DNA of 64,000 bases from contig JACPGE010000070.1 of assembly GCA_016182605.1 (NCBI GenBank), positions 1 through 64,000 on the forward strand. The letters are read 5' to 3'. Source of the DNA: Candidatus Hydrogenedentota bacterium. Lineage in GTDB: Bacteria; Hydrogenedentota; Hydrogenedentia; Hydrogenedentales; JAEUWI01. Below, piece after piece: positions 1 through 9,261 of this stretch (its first letter is position 1; each line of letters begins with the position of its first letter). The translations under genes and the position numbers were made by a program. The notes under the pieces were generated by a model, which made no database searches, had not been told where the DNA came from, and saw only the letters and a list, made by a program, of their open reading frames with translations.

Positions 1-51
1 GCGACGCCCTTCCAGGCACACGTCTTCGGATTGCTCGGACTCAAACCGTAG
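1..51 (+). CDS. Possible 3' end of a truncated gene
   Basis: Frame 1 is open from the window edge to a TAG at 49-51 and would end a protein in ...HVFGLLGLKP. Only 16 residues are visible, so no family can be named. The other two forward frames run only slightly further, so this may be chance. Confidence 0.25.
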   Translation, partial: ATPFQAHVFGLLGLKP

Positions 52-138
52 ACACACGTACCCAGTAACCACGCATTTGAAATTTGCCTAAGCGATTGCG
101 CCAGAAGTGGTTAGCCTTAAATTCGCGCTGGAACTTCG

Positions 139-210
139 GGTTAGCCCGCATATTTCACCACTTTGCGACCTCCGGATCGCATTCGGATTGGCAACGTGGT
201 GAAATATGCT
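139..210. repeat. Dispersed palindromic repeat, copy 1 (complete)
   Basis: A perfect 14-bp inverted repeat, GCATATTTCACCAC at 148-161 and GTGGTGAAATATGC at 196-209, encloses 34 bp. The left arm is preceded by GGGTTAGCCC. A related structure occurs at 6786-6861 and a single arm at 344-360, so this is a repeat family and not a chance palindrome. Confidence 0.7.
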
Positions 211-235
211 CAGCGTGACGGTTCACTGGGCAGGC

Positions 236-360
236 TAAATCACGGGCTGTCTGGCGATACCGCTGTGCATGTTGTGGCAATGTGGGTGTAAGAAGGAGTT
301 ACGGAACAAACTCATGGCACCCGTGATTTATCCGGGTTAACTCGCATATTTCACCACTTC
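236..360. repeat. Inverted repeat plus a single arm of the palindromic family
   Basis: TAAATCACGGG at 236-246 pairs perfectly with CCCGTGATTTA at 320-330. Right after it, GGGTTAACTCGCATATTTC begins another arm of the palindromic family at 344-360, with no matching right arm downstream. The layout suggests overlapping or partly deleted repeat copies. No coding function is apparent. Confidence 0.5.
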
Positions 361-887
361 AAGGCTCTCTGAAGGAGGGACAAACGGGGCCTCGTTGGAG
401 AAAAGACGCCAACGATGGCGTAAATTTCTTTTTCCGTGAGAAGTTGGGTGTCGGGTTTGGCTGGATTTTGTCTACAGAAAAAACAATAAATAACGTAAAT
501 TTGGATTAAAAAACGATTTTAATTCGTAAGATGATTCCTGTTTTGTGCTAAAAGCAGCTAGAAATGTCAAGGCGAGTTGCCCAAAAAAGTGATAGATTCC
601 GAACTTGCCCTCACATTTCTGGCCGTGAACGAGCTTGGAGTGCGGTCGGGCAAGGGAGAGCATTCGGGGTCGCGGCTCCGGGAAAGCACCACGCGTGAGA
701 AGGGAGGGTTGGGATTTACAGGGTCAGTTTTGCTGTGGCGGCAACACTGGCAGGGAGCAGGGAAGACGCAGATACCGCAGTTCCCCGGCCCAGGAGAGAA
801 GTAGCACATGCTCCGAGGCGTAGCAACATACGGTTCGCCGGGTTTTTGGAGTCATGTTTACATTACAAACCTCAAGAGGACATCATT

Positions 888-1673
888 ATGCAATCCAAGA
901 TGAAACTGATTGTTTTGCTGTGCGCCTGCTTCGTCATGGTATCGACGGGCGCTTTTGCGCAGGCCTATCCGGCATCCATGGCGACCATTGGGGACAGTAT
1001 TTCCCGGGGTGCGGTGGCGGACGATTCGCTGGACGACGACCAGCCGGAACGCGTTTGGAGCACGGGGGACGCAGCAGGCGACGCGTGCAACAGCCACCTG
1101 GAACGCATTCGTGTGGCCAGTCCCGGCACGGTGGCCTACAACAACGCGTGGAATGGCGCGCAATCCGACGATCTGCTGGCCCAATCCAACACGACGGTGA
1201 GCCAGGGCGTGCAGTATGTGACGATCCAGATGGGCGGTAACGACATCTGTGGCGACAGCACGGCCGAGATGACGAGCGTGGCGACCTGGGAGTTCCGCTG
1301 GAACGAAGCCATTGACATCCTTCAGGCGGGCCTGCCCGGCGCGGACATCCTGGTAACCGGCGTGGTCAACGTGCGCCGCGTTTACGATGTGGGCAAGAGC
1401 AACTTCGGCTGCCTGTTGAAGTGGAACACCTTGGCATTCTGCAAGAACATGCTGGTGAACGGAAGCACACAGCGCACCGAAGCCACCAATCGTTTGTTGG
1501 CATACAACAGCTCCCTGAGCACGCTCACCGCCGCACAAGGCGTGTGGTACGACGCGGATTCCTATGCGATCGCTTTCTCCCGCGACCAACTGAGCAGCTT
1601 CGACTGTTTCCACCCGGACATAAGCCTGAACGGCAACATGGCCAACGTGACCTACGACGCCAGCCGCTTCTAG
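888..1673 (+). CDS. Secreted SGNH/GDSL-type hydrolase, copy 1
   Basis: A 261-residue exported protein. Residues 1-25 form a signal peptide ending in GAFAQ. The SGNH blocks are visible: block I GDSIS with nucleophile Ser37, block II near NNAWNG (about 85-90), block III GGND at 116-119, and block V with Asp239 and His242 (DCFH). The family hydrolyses ester bonds in carbohydrates or lipids; the substrate here is unknown. I chose the ATG at 888 because AAGAGGA lies 7 bp upstream and the signal peptide begins there; an upstream in-frame extension would bury it. A second copy at 2472 is about 94% identical in the mature part. Confidence 0.85.
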   Translation: MQSKMKLIVLLCACFVMVSTGAFAQAYPASMATIGDSISRGAVADDSLDDDQPERVWSTGDAAGDACNSHLERIRVASPGTVAYNNAWNGAQSDDLLAQSNTTVSQGVQYVTIQMGGNDICGDSTAEMTSVATWEFRWNEAIDILQAGLPGADILVTGVVNVRRVYDVGKSNFGCLLKWNTLAFCKNMLVNGSTQRTEATNRLLAYNSSLSTLTAAQGVWYDADSYAIAFSRDQLSSFDCFHPDISLNGNMANVTYDASRF

Positions 1674-1708
1674 TCCATTTGCTTTCCTTGCGATGATTCG
1701 GTACGTGT

Positions 1709-1744
1709 GCCGGCCTGTGGCAATGCAACTTGCCGCAGGCCGGC
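1709..1744 (+). terminator. Stem-loop after hydrolase copy 1
   Basis: A 15-bp stem, GCCGGCCTGTGGCAA pairing with TTGCCGCAGGCCGGC (one G-T pair), with a short loop, 35 bp after the stop codon. It has no T-run, so it may protect an mRNA end or be a weak terminator. Confidence 0.45.
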
Positions 1745-1772
1745 CACGCTTCCAAGAAAGCGGCAAGGGCAT

Positions 1773-1938
1773 CTAGCAGCCCGTTGCAAAACTCGAACGC
1801 GGGCTGCGAACGGCCCTCTTGTCCGAACTCTGCGTTGCGAGACCTTGAAAACAGCCGTATTTCCGGCGGTCTCACGCCTTGATTTCGGCCAAGATTGCTC
1901 GTTCTCGCCGTCGCGCGACTTTTGCAACGGGCTGCTAG
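1773..1938. mobile_element. MITE-like element with 19-bp perfect terminal inverted repeats
   Basis: CTAGCAGCCCGTTGCAAAA at 1773-1791 is the exact reverse complement of 1920-1938. The 166-bp unit has no reading frame for a transposase, which fits a miniature inverted-repeat element mobilised in trans. The ends carry CTAG, so the target duplication may be CTAG or TA. It sits between the two hydrolase copies. Assignment to a parent insertion-sequence family would need a database search. Confidence 0.7.
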
Positions 1939-2471
1939 TGCATACCGTGCAGGCGCGGGATGCGGCGCACGAGTTGCCAGGAATGACAATTGAAGGTTCA
2001 TCGGTCGCATTGCCGCTACAAGATGCGATCTGGAATTACCGGAATTTCTGGCGTTGCGAGCCAATGATTTCCGCTGCTTGCGGAGAAAAACTGGAATAAC
2101 GATTTTTGAATGAGATCGGGCATGAGCGCTAATACAAAAAACACTAGGCAGATTGCGTTGGCGTCTGATATATTCATGATTCCCACTGTGGTAGCGGACG
2201 AAGGGCTGCTATCACGCGCTGCCCCAAGCGGCATTGGGTTGAATACGGGCCTGTGGACACGATCAAACGATGGGCTTCGTTTGAAGAAGGGAGGTGCCCC
2301 CGGCAAGGAGAGGAAACGTGTTGCGGGAGAAAGCACGGACCGATCCGCCTGCTTGGGCAAGGGTTGGGCCGTGCTCAGGGGGAACATACTCCACAATCTG
2401 GTGACCTTGTGGAACTGCCACACGGTCTTAAGGAAACGGATACTCTATAAAACCACGAAAAGGAACTTCTC
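1939..2471. other. Intergenic region before hydrolase copy 2
   Basis: About 530 bp with no supportable gene. It does not obviously resemble the region upstream of hydrolase copy 1, so the duplication seems confined to the coding sequence. No clear promoter was identified. Confidence 0.5.
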
Positions 2472-3260
2472 ATGCGATCCAATACGATTCTGTTGGCGAT
2501 GGTCCTTTGCATGTGTCTTCTGACGATATCTTCCGGCGCCCTCGCGCAAACCTATCCGGCCGCCATGGCGACCATTGGGGACAGCATTTCCCGTGGCGCG
2601 CTGGCGGACGATTCGCTGGATGACGATCAGCCCGAACGCGTTTGGAGCACGGGGTACGCAGCAGGCGATGCTTGCAACAGCCATCTGGAGCGTATCCGCG
2701 TGGCCAGCCCCAGCACGGCCGGCTACAACAATGCCTGGAATGGCGCGCAATCCGACGATTTGCTGGCCCAATCCAACACGACCGTAAGCCAGGGCGTGCA
2801 ATACGTCACCATCCAGATGGGAGGCAACGACATCTGCGGCGATAGCACGGCCGAGATGACGAGCGTTGCCACGTGGGAATTCCGCTGGAACGAAGCCATT
2901 GACGTGCTTCAGGCGGGCCTGCCCGGCGCGGACATCCTGGTAACCGGCGTCGTCAACGTGCGCCGCGTTTACGATGTGGGGCGCAGCAACTTCGGCTGCC
3001 TGCTCAAGTGGAACACCCTGGCATTCTGCAAGAACATGCTGGTGAACGGCAGCACGCAGCGCACCGAAGCCACCAATCGTTTGCTGGCCTACAACAGTTC
3101 CTTGACGACCCTCACCGCCGCACAAGGCGTGTGGTATGACGCGGATTCCTATGCAATTGCTTTCTCGCGCGGTCAGTTGAGCAGCATCGACTGTTTCCAC
3201 CCGGACATAAGCCTGAACGGCAACATGGCCGACGTGACCTACAGCGCGAGCCGCTTCTAA
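2472..3260 (+). CDS. Secreted SGNH/GDSL-type hydrolase, copy 2
   Basis: A 262-residue paralogue of the protein at 888. The mature parts differ at about 14 of some 237 positions, and the catalytic blocks are unchanged (GDSIS with Ser38, GGND, DCFH with His243). The signal peptide (residues 1-26, ending GALAQ) is largely different from that of copy 1. The start ATG has AAGGA 7 bp upstream. A terminator follows at 3296. Same predicted role: an exported esterase or carbohydrate esterase of unknown substrate. Confidence 0.85.
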   Translation: MRSNTILLAMVLCMCLLTISSGALAQTYPAAMATIGDSISRGALADDSLDDDQPERVWSTGYAAGDACNSHLERIRVASPSTAGYNNAWNGAQSDDLLAQSNTTVSQGVQYVTIQMGGNDICGDSTAEMTSVATWEFRWNEAIDVLQAGLPGADILVTGVVNVRRVYDVGRSNFGCLLKWNTLAFCKNMLVNGSTQRTEATNRLLAYNSSLTTLTAAQGVWYDADSYAIAFSRGQLSSIDCFHPDISLNGNMADVTYSASRF

Positions 3261-3295
3261 GTTAGAAGATGACGCATTTTAAGTGTTAACCTCTT

Positions 3296-3341
3296 GGACA
3301 GGCCTGTGAGCCTCCGTGGACTTGCAGGCCTGTCCTGTTTT
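3296..3341 (+). terminator. Rho-independent terminator after hydrolase copy 2
   Basis: GGACAGGCCTG at 3296-3306 pairs with CAGGCCTGTCC at 3325-3335 and is followed by TGTTTT. It separates the hydrolase from the DUF1573 gene. Confidence 0.75.
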
Positions 3342-3396
3342 CCGAACCGCCCGCAGCAGCCTGCAATGGCGGCAAAGCCAGAAGAAGGAATACACC

Positions 3397-4779
3397 GTGC
3401 CGTATCGAAACGTTTGGAAGCGTACCTGTGTTGCCGTGCTAAGCTTGCTTGCACTCAGTCCAATGCTCATGGGGGCGGCAGTGGCTGGTCCCAAGGCGGA
3501 ATTCAGCACCTACAAAATCGAGTATGGCACGCTCCGGCAGGGCACGATCACGGACAAAGTTGTAACCATCTCTAACACGGGTGATGCCCCGTTGGAGATT
3601 CACCGGGTTCAGTCTTCGTGCCCCTGCGCGACCACGGATTTTCCCGAGGACGGCACGATCAAAACCGTGGCGCCAGGCGCCTCATTCCCGTTGACCATCA
3701 ATTACGACACCGCAGAGGTGATTGGAGAGCGGTCGGGCGCTATCATCGTAAGCACCAACGACACGGAGCAGCCCTCCGCGGTGATCGAGATGCTGGCGAA
3801 CATTGAGGCCCTGGTGCTGACACGGCCGGAGGGTGCTTTTCTCTGGGGCATGGCACCCCGGGGCGATGAGATTGGCAAGGAACTGGTTATCATTCCGGGC
3901 GACGGCAGCAAGGATATCGAATTGATCGAGGCCCATATGGCCGAACCCACGATGACGGTGAATGCACAGCGCGAGCCGTCGGGGGACAGCTTCCGCATCA
4001 AGGTACTGTTTAGCGTGGCGCCGGATGTGCCGCTGGGGCCGTTGACAAACCTGTTGACTGCGCGGGTGCGCGTGAGCGGCGAAGAGGCGATCGTGTCGGT
4101 GCCGGTGCAGGGCGAGGTGGCGGGCGATGTGCTGGTGATGCCGCAATATATCGTGTGCGCGCCCCGATTGGTGTATGAGCAGAACCAGCCCCTCTCGGAA
4201 GAGGGCATCATTGTGCGCGCGAGCCGGGAGAACGAGCCGCTTCCCGAGGTTCTGGGCACGGTGGCCGTGGGCCCGCTTCAGTGCGTCATTCACCGGAACG
4301 TCAAACCCGAATGGGGCAACAAGGCCGATCGGCACATTATCGAAGTGCGCACGGCCCCCAATGCGCCGCCGGGCGCCCAGGGCGGCACGATCTACATTAT
4401 GACTTCGAGCAAGGATCAGCCCATTGTGACCGTACCCGTGTTTTTCCGCATGGGCAGCCGGGTGCTAGCCGAACCTGCGCAAGTGGTGCTGGAACCCGCG
4501 GGCGGAGTAGTGGCCACGCAACGCATCGTGTTGCGCGATGCCACGGGCGCCAATCTCACCATCAAAGACTTGAAGTACGAGCAGAGCCTGATGCAGGCCG
4601 CGATCGAAACGGCCACAACGGCAGGCAAGGAGCAGCCCGCTTCCATTGTGGTCAGCGCCAGCGCGGTGCCGCCCGTGGGCATGATGGCCACGGTGGTCTC
4701 CGTGGCGACGGACCAGCCCGGTGCGGAGCGTGTCCTGATACCGGTGCTCATTCGCACGCCCACAGTTCAGGCCCGGTAA
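3397..4779 (+). CDS. DUF1573-domain exported protein
   Basis: A 460-residue protein. A signal peptide of about 30 residues ends near GAAVAG. A DUF1573 Ig-like domain follows (about 35-130), with the typical cysteine patch SSCPC after a GTL...G...ISNTG strand pattern; the rest looks like further beta-sandwich modules. The family is common in Planctomycetes and Bacteroidetes and has no defined activity. I chose the GTG at 3397 because GAAGAAGGA lies 7 bp upstream and a signal peptide begins there. The next gene starts 56 bp downstream on the same strand and may be co-transcribed. Confidence 0.8.
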   Translation: MPYRNVWKRTCVAVLSLLALSPMLMGAAVAGPKAEFSTYKIEYGTLRQGTITDKVVTISNTGDAPLEIHRVQSSCPCATTDFPEDGTIKTVAPGASFPLTINYDTAEVIGERSGAIIVSTNDTEQPSAVIEMLANIEALVLTRPEGAFLWGMAPRGDEIGKELVIIPGDGSKDIELIEAHMAEPTMTVNAQREPSGDSFRIKVLFSVAPDVPLGPLTNLLTARVRVSGEEAIVSVPVQGEVAGDVLVMPQYIVCAPRLVYEQNQPLSEEGIIVRASRENEPLPEVLGTVAVGPLQCVIHRNVKPEWGNKADRHIIEVRTAPNAPPGAQGGTIYIMTSSKDQPIVTVPVFFRMGSRVLAEPAQVVLEPAGGVVATQRIVLRDATGANLTIKDLKYEQSLMQAAIETATTAGKEQPASIVVSASAVPPVGMMATVVSVATDQPGAERVLIPVLIRTPTVQAR

Positions 4780-4835
4780 TGGATTTCATTTGCCGGGCTA
4801 AAGCCATGTGGGCGGATGCTTGAAGTGAAGGCGCC

Positions 4836-6713
4836 ATGACTGGATTCAAGAAGACCGTACTCCTCATTGTTGCGCTGGCGATCGCCGGGTTGGGCGTGTG
4901 GCAAGGACTGCGAATACAGCCCGGCGCGCCCGCACCCCAAACAATGCCCGCCGTGCCGTCTGCCGCGCCTTCCATGGCGCCCGATTTGTCGGCACCGCCC
5001 CCCGGCATCCATATTGCCACGCCGGATCTTGCGCTGCCCTCGCGCGAGGTGCGTGAACCCGCGATTCGCGGTACCGTGGTGGACAGCGCGGGCGCGCCCA
5101 TCGAGGACGCCGCCGTGGCGGTTTACGAGCCGGAGACAGGCGCGCACAGGACCTTTAGCGATGCCTCGGGGGCGTTTGCCGTGGGCGATCTGGAAGCGCT
5201 GGAATACCGGGTCAGCGCCCAGAAAGCGCACTACAACGATGCCGTGCTTCCGGCGGTGCATACGGGTAGCGCACCCGTGGAATTGGTGCTGACGGACCGG
5301 AGTACCGCCGGCGGCCGCGTGACCGATGAAGCCGGAAGGCCAATTGCTGAATTTGAGGTGGCCTGCTTGCCGCAGCCGCCGGATGGAGACGCGTTGTGGA
5401 AAGAAATGGCCGCGAGCCGGCAGACGCAGTGGGAGACGTTCAGCGATCCGGAAGGACAATTTGAACTCAGTGACGTGCCAAGTGGGGCGCCCTTTGCTGT
5501 GGGCGCCCGTGCGGCCGGGTTTGAGCCGGGCTATGTCGTATCGCCTGCCGCGGAGCCTGGTGCGGCGGCACAGCCGGTGGAAATACGTCTTATGGCGGAA
5601 GCGCGTATCACGGGCCGGGTTCTCGCGCCCGACCAGAGTCCGGTCGCTGGCGCCATGGTACATCAGGGCAAAGATGCCGACGCGCCAGCCGCCGCGGAGA
5701 GCGATGTGGACGGCAATTTCGAGATTGCCGGTCTGGGCGATGGAGAGTACGTGTTAACGGCAAGCCACGAGAGCTACTTGGCAAGTACGGCACACGTATT
5801 GCTGCGGCGGGGCGCGGCCACTCCTGTAGACATTGTGTTGGGGCAGGGCGGGATCTTGGAAGGATCGGTGTTCAAGGGAGAGGAGCCTGCTGCGGGCCAG
5901 ACGGTGACGGCCATCCGGCTTGCGCCTCCGAGAGTGCGAAAAGAAGCCGTGACGGATGCTGAAGGCCGTTACCGCATTGCGGGTGTCGACAGTGGTTTGG
6001 TGGAGGTGTTGGCCAAGTGGAGGGAGGAAGGCAAGGAAAGCAGCCCACTGCGCCTGTCACAACAGGCAGAGATTGTGCCGGGTCAGGCGACCACCGTGGA
6101 TTTTCATTTCCCCGAGGCCTTTGCCACGCTCGAAGGAAGTATAACCGCAAACGGGCAGCCCGTGAAGTTCGCCGAGATAAAGGTCACTGTGAACAGTGCC
6201 GAGGGTCAGTCCCAATCGGGCGCCACTGCGGGGGAAGACGGCAATTTCCTGCTTGAAAATCTTTTTCCGGGCACGGCCTGGATGGAGGTGTCTGCCCGTG
6301 CAGGCCAGGCGGAACTTCGGAAGAATTTGGAGGTGGCGCTGGCCGCGGGCGAGACCGCTCACCAGGAAATCGCCTTTGAAACGTCGTCGGGCGTTTCCGG
6401 GACCGTCTCCAATCTTCAGGAGGGAGAAGTGGGGCAGGTGTCCGTATTTCCGGGGCATGTCGATGTGGACACCTCCACCTACGACTCCATTCTGGCTCTG
6501 GATGCGGTGAAAGCGGGCGAGAGCGATATCGATGCGGAGGGGGTATTCCTCATTGAAGGACTGGAGCCGGGACCCTACACGGCGGTGGCCTTGGTCTTCT
6601 CTGGCGAGTCCGACACCGGCGACCAGGCGTTGGACAGCATTCGCGTAGGGGCGCAGTTCATCGCGGTACCCGCATCGGGCTTGGCGCAGGTTTCCCTCAG
6701 TCTGGAGCCGTAG
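4836..6713 (+). CDS. Carboxypeptidase regulatory-like repeat protein
   Basis: 625 residues. An N-terminal hydrophobic segment (about 6-25) serves as an uncleaved signal or membrane anchor, followed by a Pro/Ala-rich linker. Then come about six repeats of the CarboxypepD_reg type (G-x-V-x-D...G-x-P...A-x-V, with FSDASG or SDVDG turns), starting near residues 67, 155, 252, 335, 427 and 512. Such beta-sandwich arrays occur in large surface or exported proteins; no enzyme domain is visible. The start has a GTGAAGG ribosome site. A role at the cell envelope is inferred. Confidence 0.75.
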   Translation: MTGFKKTVLLIVALAIAGLGVWQGLRIQPGAPAPQTMPAVPSAAPSMAPDLSAPPPGIHIATPDLALPSREVREPAIRGTVVDSAGAPIEDAAVAVYEPETGAHRTFSDASGAFAVGDLEALEYRVSAQKAHYNDAVLPAVHTGSAPVELVLTDRSTAGGRVTDEAGRPIAEFEVACLPQPPDGDALWKEMAASRQTQWETFSDPEGQFELSDVPSGAPFAVGARAAGFEPGYVVSPAAEPGAAAQPVEIRLMAEARITGRVLAPDQSPVAGAMVHQGKDADAPAAAESDVDGNFEIAGLGDGEYVLTASHESYLASTAHVLLRRGAATPVDIVLGQGGILEGSVFKGEEPAAGQTVTAIRLAPPRVRKEAVTDAEGRYRIAGVDSGLVEVLAKWREEGKESSPLRLSQQAEIVPGQATTVDFHFPEAFATLEGSITANGQPVKFAEIKVTVNSAEGQSQSGATAGEDGNFLLENLFPGTAWMEVSARAGQAELRKNLEVALAAGETAHQEIAFETSSGVSGTVSNLQEGEVGQVSVFPGHVDVDTSTYDSILALDAVKAGESDIDAEGVFLIEGLEPGPYTAVALVFSGESDTGDQALDSIRVGAQFIAVPASGLAQVSLSLEP

Positions 6714-6785
6714 TCACTCCATATGGAGTATGGCGCGCAGGCATGCCCATCGGATTGTTGTGCCGCGTCCAGAATTGGCGGCTTG

Positions 6786-6861
6786 TTAGCCCGCACATTT
6801 CACCACGTTCCAAGAGGAACTCGTTGCCAGAAAGCTTTGAAGTGGTGAAATATCCGGGTTA
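6786..6861. repeat. Dispersed palindromic repeat, copy 2
   Basis: TTAGCCCGCACATTTCACCAC (6786-6806) is the imperfect reverse complement of 6842-6861 (GTGGTGAAATATCCGGGTTA). Arm sequence and spacing match the copy at 139-210. It lies in a 425-bp gene-free gap (6714-7138) in which I see no gene or clear promoter. A separate 14-bp perfect palindrome, ACTCCATATGGAGT, is at 6716-6729. Confidence 0.65.
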
Positions 6862-7138
6862 GGCCTTCACTATCGTCCATCGCGAATTCTCTTGTCGTGT
6901 GCTTTGGCGGCTCACGAGAAAGAGATTCGCTGATGGGCTCCCTCAATTGTCAAACCTTACTGCCTCCCCGGCAGAGCCGGGAGCTCTCCCATTTCAGGTC
7001 AGAAGAAGTCTGCCGGGAATCCCAATCTGGCCGATTTCTGGCATTTTCAGGGGGATTTCGCGTATGGTATGGGGTGGATACTCCGCATGGCCGGCGGAGT
7101 GATTTTGGTGGTGCCTTCTTCACAGGTTGGGCAATTCC

Positions 7139-7987
7139 ATGACTGGCGCAACATACATTTTCTTTCTGTTCGGCGTGCTGCTGCATGTCTTCGGCGCAGC
7201 GCTGATTGCACGGTATCTGTGGGACACAAAGCTGACGGTGCTGAAGGTGGCGAATACCCTGGCCTGGGGGGCGACGGCCTGTCTCATCGTGGCGTTGGGG
7301 GTACGCTGGTTCCAGTGGCAGTTGTTGCCGCTCACCGGGGTGACGGATGCCGTGAGTCTGCTGATGATCTTCAGCATGGGCGCGGCGACGACGGTCGCCT
7401 GGGACACGGACCGCAAGGCGATGCTGTGTTTTTATTTGCCGCCCCTGGCCACGGTGGGGGCGCTCACCTTGCTCTTCTCGAGCCGCGGCCTGACATCACC
7501 GCCGCGGGAGCTGGCAGGGCCGCTGCTGGTGGCGCATGTGGGGATGGTGTTTCTCTCCATGGCGTTGCTCTTCGTGGCCAGTCTCACGAGCGTGGCCTAC
7601 ACCTTTCAGGCACGGCGGCTGAAATTGCGGCGCACGACGGGGCTCTTCCAGAAGCTGCCCTCACTGGAGGAGCTGGATCGCTCGCTGTATCAGCTTATCC
7701 GCATGGGCTACCCCATCTACGTCGTGACCTACCTTGTGGGTCTCTTCTGGGCTTTCTACGACAACCAGCTCCTGAGTGCGGCCTGGTGGTTCTCGCCCAA
7801 GATCGTAATCTCCGGGGGGATTCTCCTGTTTTACGCCTTCAGTTTCCATGCGCGCGCGCGCGGGCTGCTGCGCGGGCCAAAGCTCGCCTATTCGGTGATC
7901 TTTGGGGTGGGTCTGCTCCTGGGAACCTACCTGGTGCTGATGATGCTGGAGGTGGTCAATTACAACTTCTATGGTAAACCAGCATGA
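7139..7987 (+). CDS. hemX: HemX / CcsA-like membrane protein
   Basis: 282 residues, almost entirely membrane helices (about eight), related to the cytochrome c assembly protein family (CcsA/CcmC/HemX). Immediately before hemA, with which it shares an ATGA overlap, it corresponds to HemX of the Bacillus hemAXCDBL operon, where HemX influences glutamyl-tRNA reductase levels. A cytochrome-maturation role cannot be excluded. The ATG at 7139 was preferred over a TTG 12 bp upstream; a weak AGGTTGGG site precedes it. Confidence 0.75.
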   Translation: MTGATYIFFLFGVLLHVFGAALIARYLWDTKLTVLKVANTLAWGATACLIVALGVRWFQWQLLPLTGVTDAVSLLMIFSMGAATTVAWDTDRKAMLCFYLPPLATVGALTLLFSSRGLTSPPRELAGPLLVAHVGMVFLSMALLFVASLTSVAYTFQARRLKLRRTTGLFQKLPSLEELDRSLYQLIRMGYPIYVVTYLVGLFWAFYDNQLLSAAWWFSPKIVISGGILLFYAFSFHARARGLLRGPKLAYSVIFGVGLLLGTYLVLMMLEVVNYNFYGKPA

Positions 7988-9261
7988 CCGTGGCCGTCAC
8001 CGGCATAAGTCATCACACCAGTTCGCTGGATCTAAGGGAGCGCCTCGCCTTTGCGGAAGGGAGCATCCCCGCGGCGCTGCACAAGCTGAAGAAGCGCCTC
8101 TCCGACGGAGGCGTGGTGATCCTCAGCACGTGCAACCGGGTGGAGATCTATACGCGATCGGACGATGCGCCGCCGGTGGTCTTTGAGACGGTGCGGCGTT
8201 TTCTGGAGGAGTGGCACGGTGTGCCCGAGGCGGAGTTTGCCGACGCGCTGTACGAATACGCCGATCGAGAGGCCGTTGCGCATGTCTTCCGGGTGGCTTC
8301 AAGCCTGGACAGCCTGGTCATCGGCGAACAGCAGATCCTGGGCCAGGTGCACGATGCGTATCTTTTGGCGCACAGCGAGGCGGCGACGGAGAAGATCATC
8401 AGTGCGCTGTTTCAACGCGCGTTCAAGGTGGCGAAGGAGGTGCGCACCAAGAGCACGATCAGCCAGGGCAAGGTATCGGTGGCCTCGGTGGCGGTGGATC
8501 TCGCCGTGTCTATCTTCAGCGATCTTGCGGACAAGACGGTGATGATCATTGGCTCGGGGGAGACGGGCGAGCTGGCGCTGCGGAGCCTGATATCGCAGGG
8601 GGTGAAGCAGGTGTTGCTGGTGAACCGCACGGTGGAAAAGGCGCAGGAACTCGCGGCGAAATATCACGGCCGCGCCTACGCACTCGACAATCTCCACGAA
8701 ATACTTCCGCAGGCCGACATCATCATCACCTCCACCGCGTCGCCCGAGCCCATCCTGCGGCGCGAAGATTTCCACCGGGCCTTGAAGCACCGCAACCAAT
8801 CGCCCATGTTCATCATCGATATTGCGGTGCCTCGGGATGTGGATCGGGAAGCAAACCAGCTCGACAATATTTACCTCTACGATATTGACGATTTGCAGGA
8901 GGTGGCCGACTCCAACCTGCAGGCGCGGCGCGCGGAAATAGCGCAATGCATGGAGATCGTGGACAAGCAGGTGAGCCGCTTCATGCAGTGGCGGCAGCAA
9001 CTCTATGCGGAGCCCACCATTGTTTCCATGTCGCAGGAATGGCACCAGATCCGGGAGCGCGAACTGCAAAAGACCCTGCACACCCTGAACGATTTGACGG
9101 AGAAGCAGCGCGAGGAGGTCGAGTACCTGACCAAGCGCATCGTGAACAACATACTTCAGCGGCCCATGAGCCAGATTAAGCAGGAGGTGGTGCGGGAAGA
9201 TCCGCACCGCGTCATCCACCTGGTGAAACGGCTCTTTGGACTTGAGGAAAGCGCAGGATGA
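7984..9261 (+). CDS. hemA: Glutamyl-tRNA reductase
   Basis: 425 residues, normal length. It reduces glutamyl-tRNA(Glu) to glutamate-1-semialdehyde with NADPH, the first committed step of C5-pathway haem synthesis. Visible features: catalytic Cys50 in LSTCNRVE, His100 with the GEQQILGQ substrate motif (115-121), an NADPH fold beginning MIIGSGETG (187-195), and the C-terminal dimerisation helices. Its start overlaps the upstream stop by four bases and its stop overlaps the hemC start likewise, so the three genes are translationally coupled. HemL, the next enzyme, is at 33078. Confidence 0.97.
   Translation: MTVAVTGISHHTSSLDLRERLAFAEGSIPAALHKLKKRLSDGGVVILSTCNRVEIYTRSDDAPPVVFETVRRFLEEWHGVPEAEFADALYEYADREAVAHVFRVASSLDSLVIGEQQILGQVHDAYLLAHSEAATEKIISALFQRAFKVAKEVRTKSTISQGKVSVASVAVDLAVSIFSDLADKTVMIIGSGETGELALRSLISQGVKQVLLVNRTVEKAQELAAKYHGRAYALDNLHEILPQADIIITSTASPEPILRREDFHRALKHRNQSPMFIIDIAVPRDVDREANQLDNIYLYDIDDLQEVADSNLQARRAEIAQCMEIVDKQVSRFMQWRQQLYAEPTIVSMSQEWHQIRERELQKTLHTLNDLTEKQREEVEYLTKRIVNNILQRPMSQIKQEVVREDPHRVIHLVKRLFGLEESAG

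Larger units (their letters stand above)
52..887. other. Gene-free region with palindromic repeats
   Basis: About 840 bp with no convincing gene. Short reading frames here lack ribosome binding sites and look non-coding in composition. The first 360 bp hold inverted repeats (listed separately). The stretch from about 425 to 560 is distinctly AT-rich and could hold the promoter of the hydrolase gene at 888, but I cannot place a clear -35/-10 pair. Confidence 0.6.

Noticed and set aside
858-1772. 304-codon reading frame on the minus strand opposite hydrolase copy 1
   Set aside because: It mirrors the GC-rich codons of the true gene; a similar mirror frame lies opposite copy 2. No ribosome site or domain is evident.
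6716-6729. Perfect palindrome ACTCCATATGGAGT as an operator
   Set aside because: It lies just after a stop codon, far from the next gene, with no second copy seen; it could be a weak terminator stem or chance.
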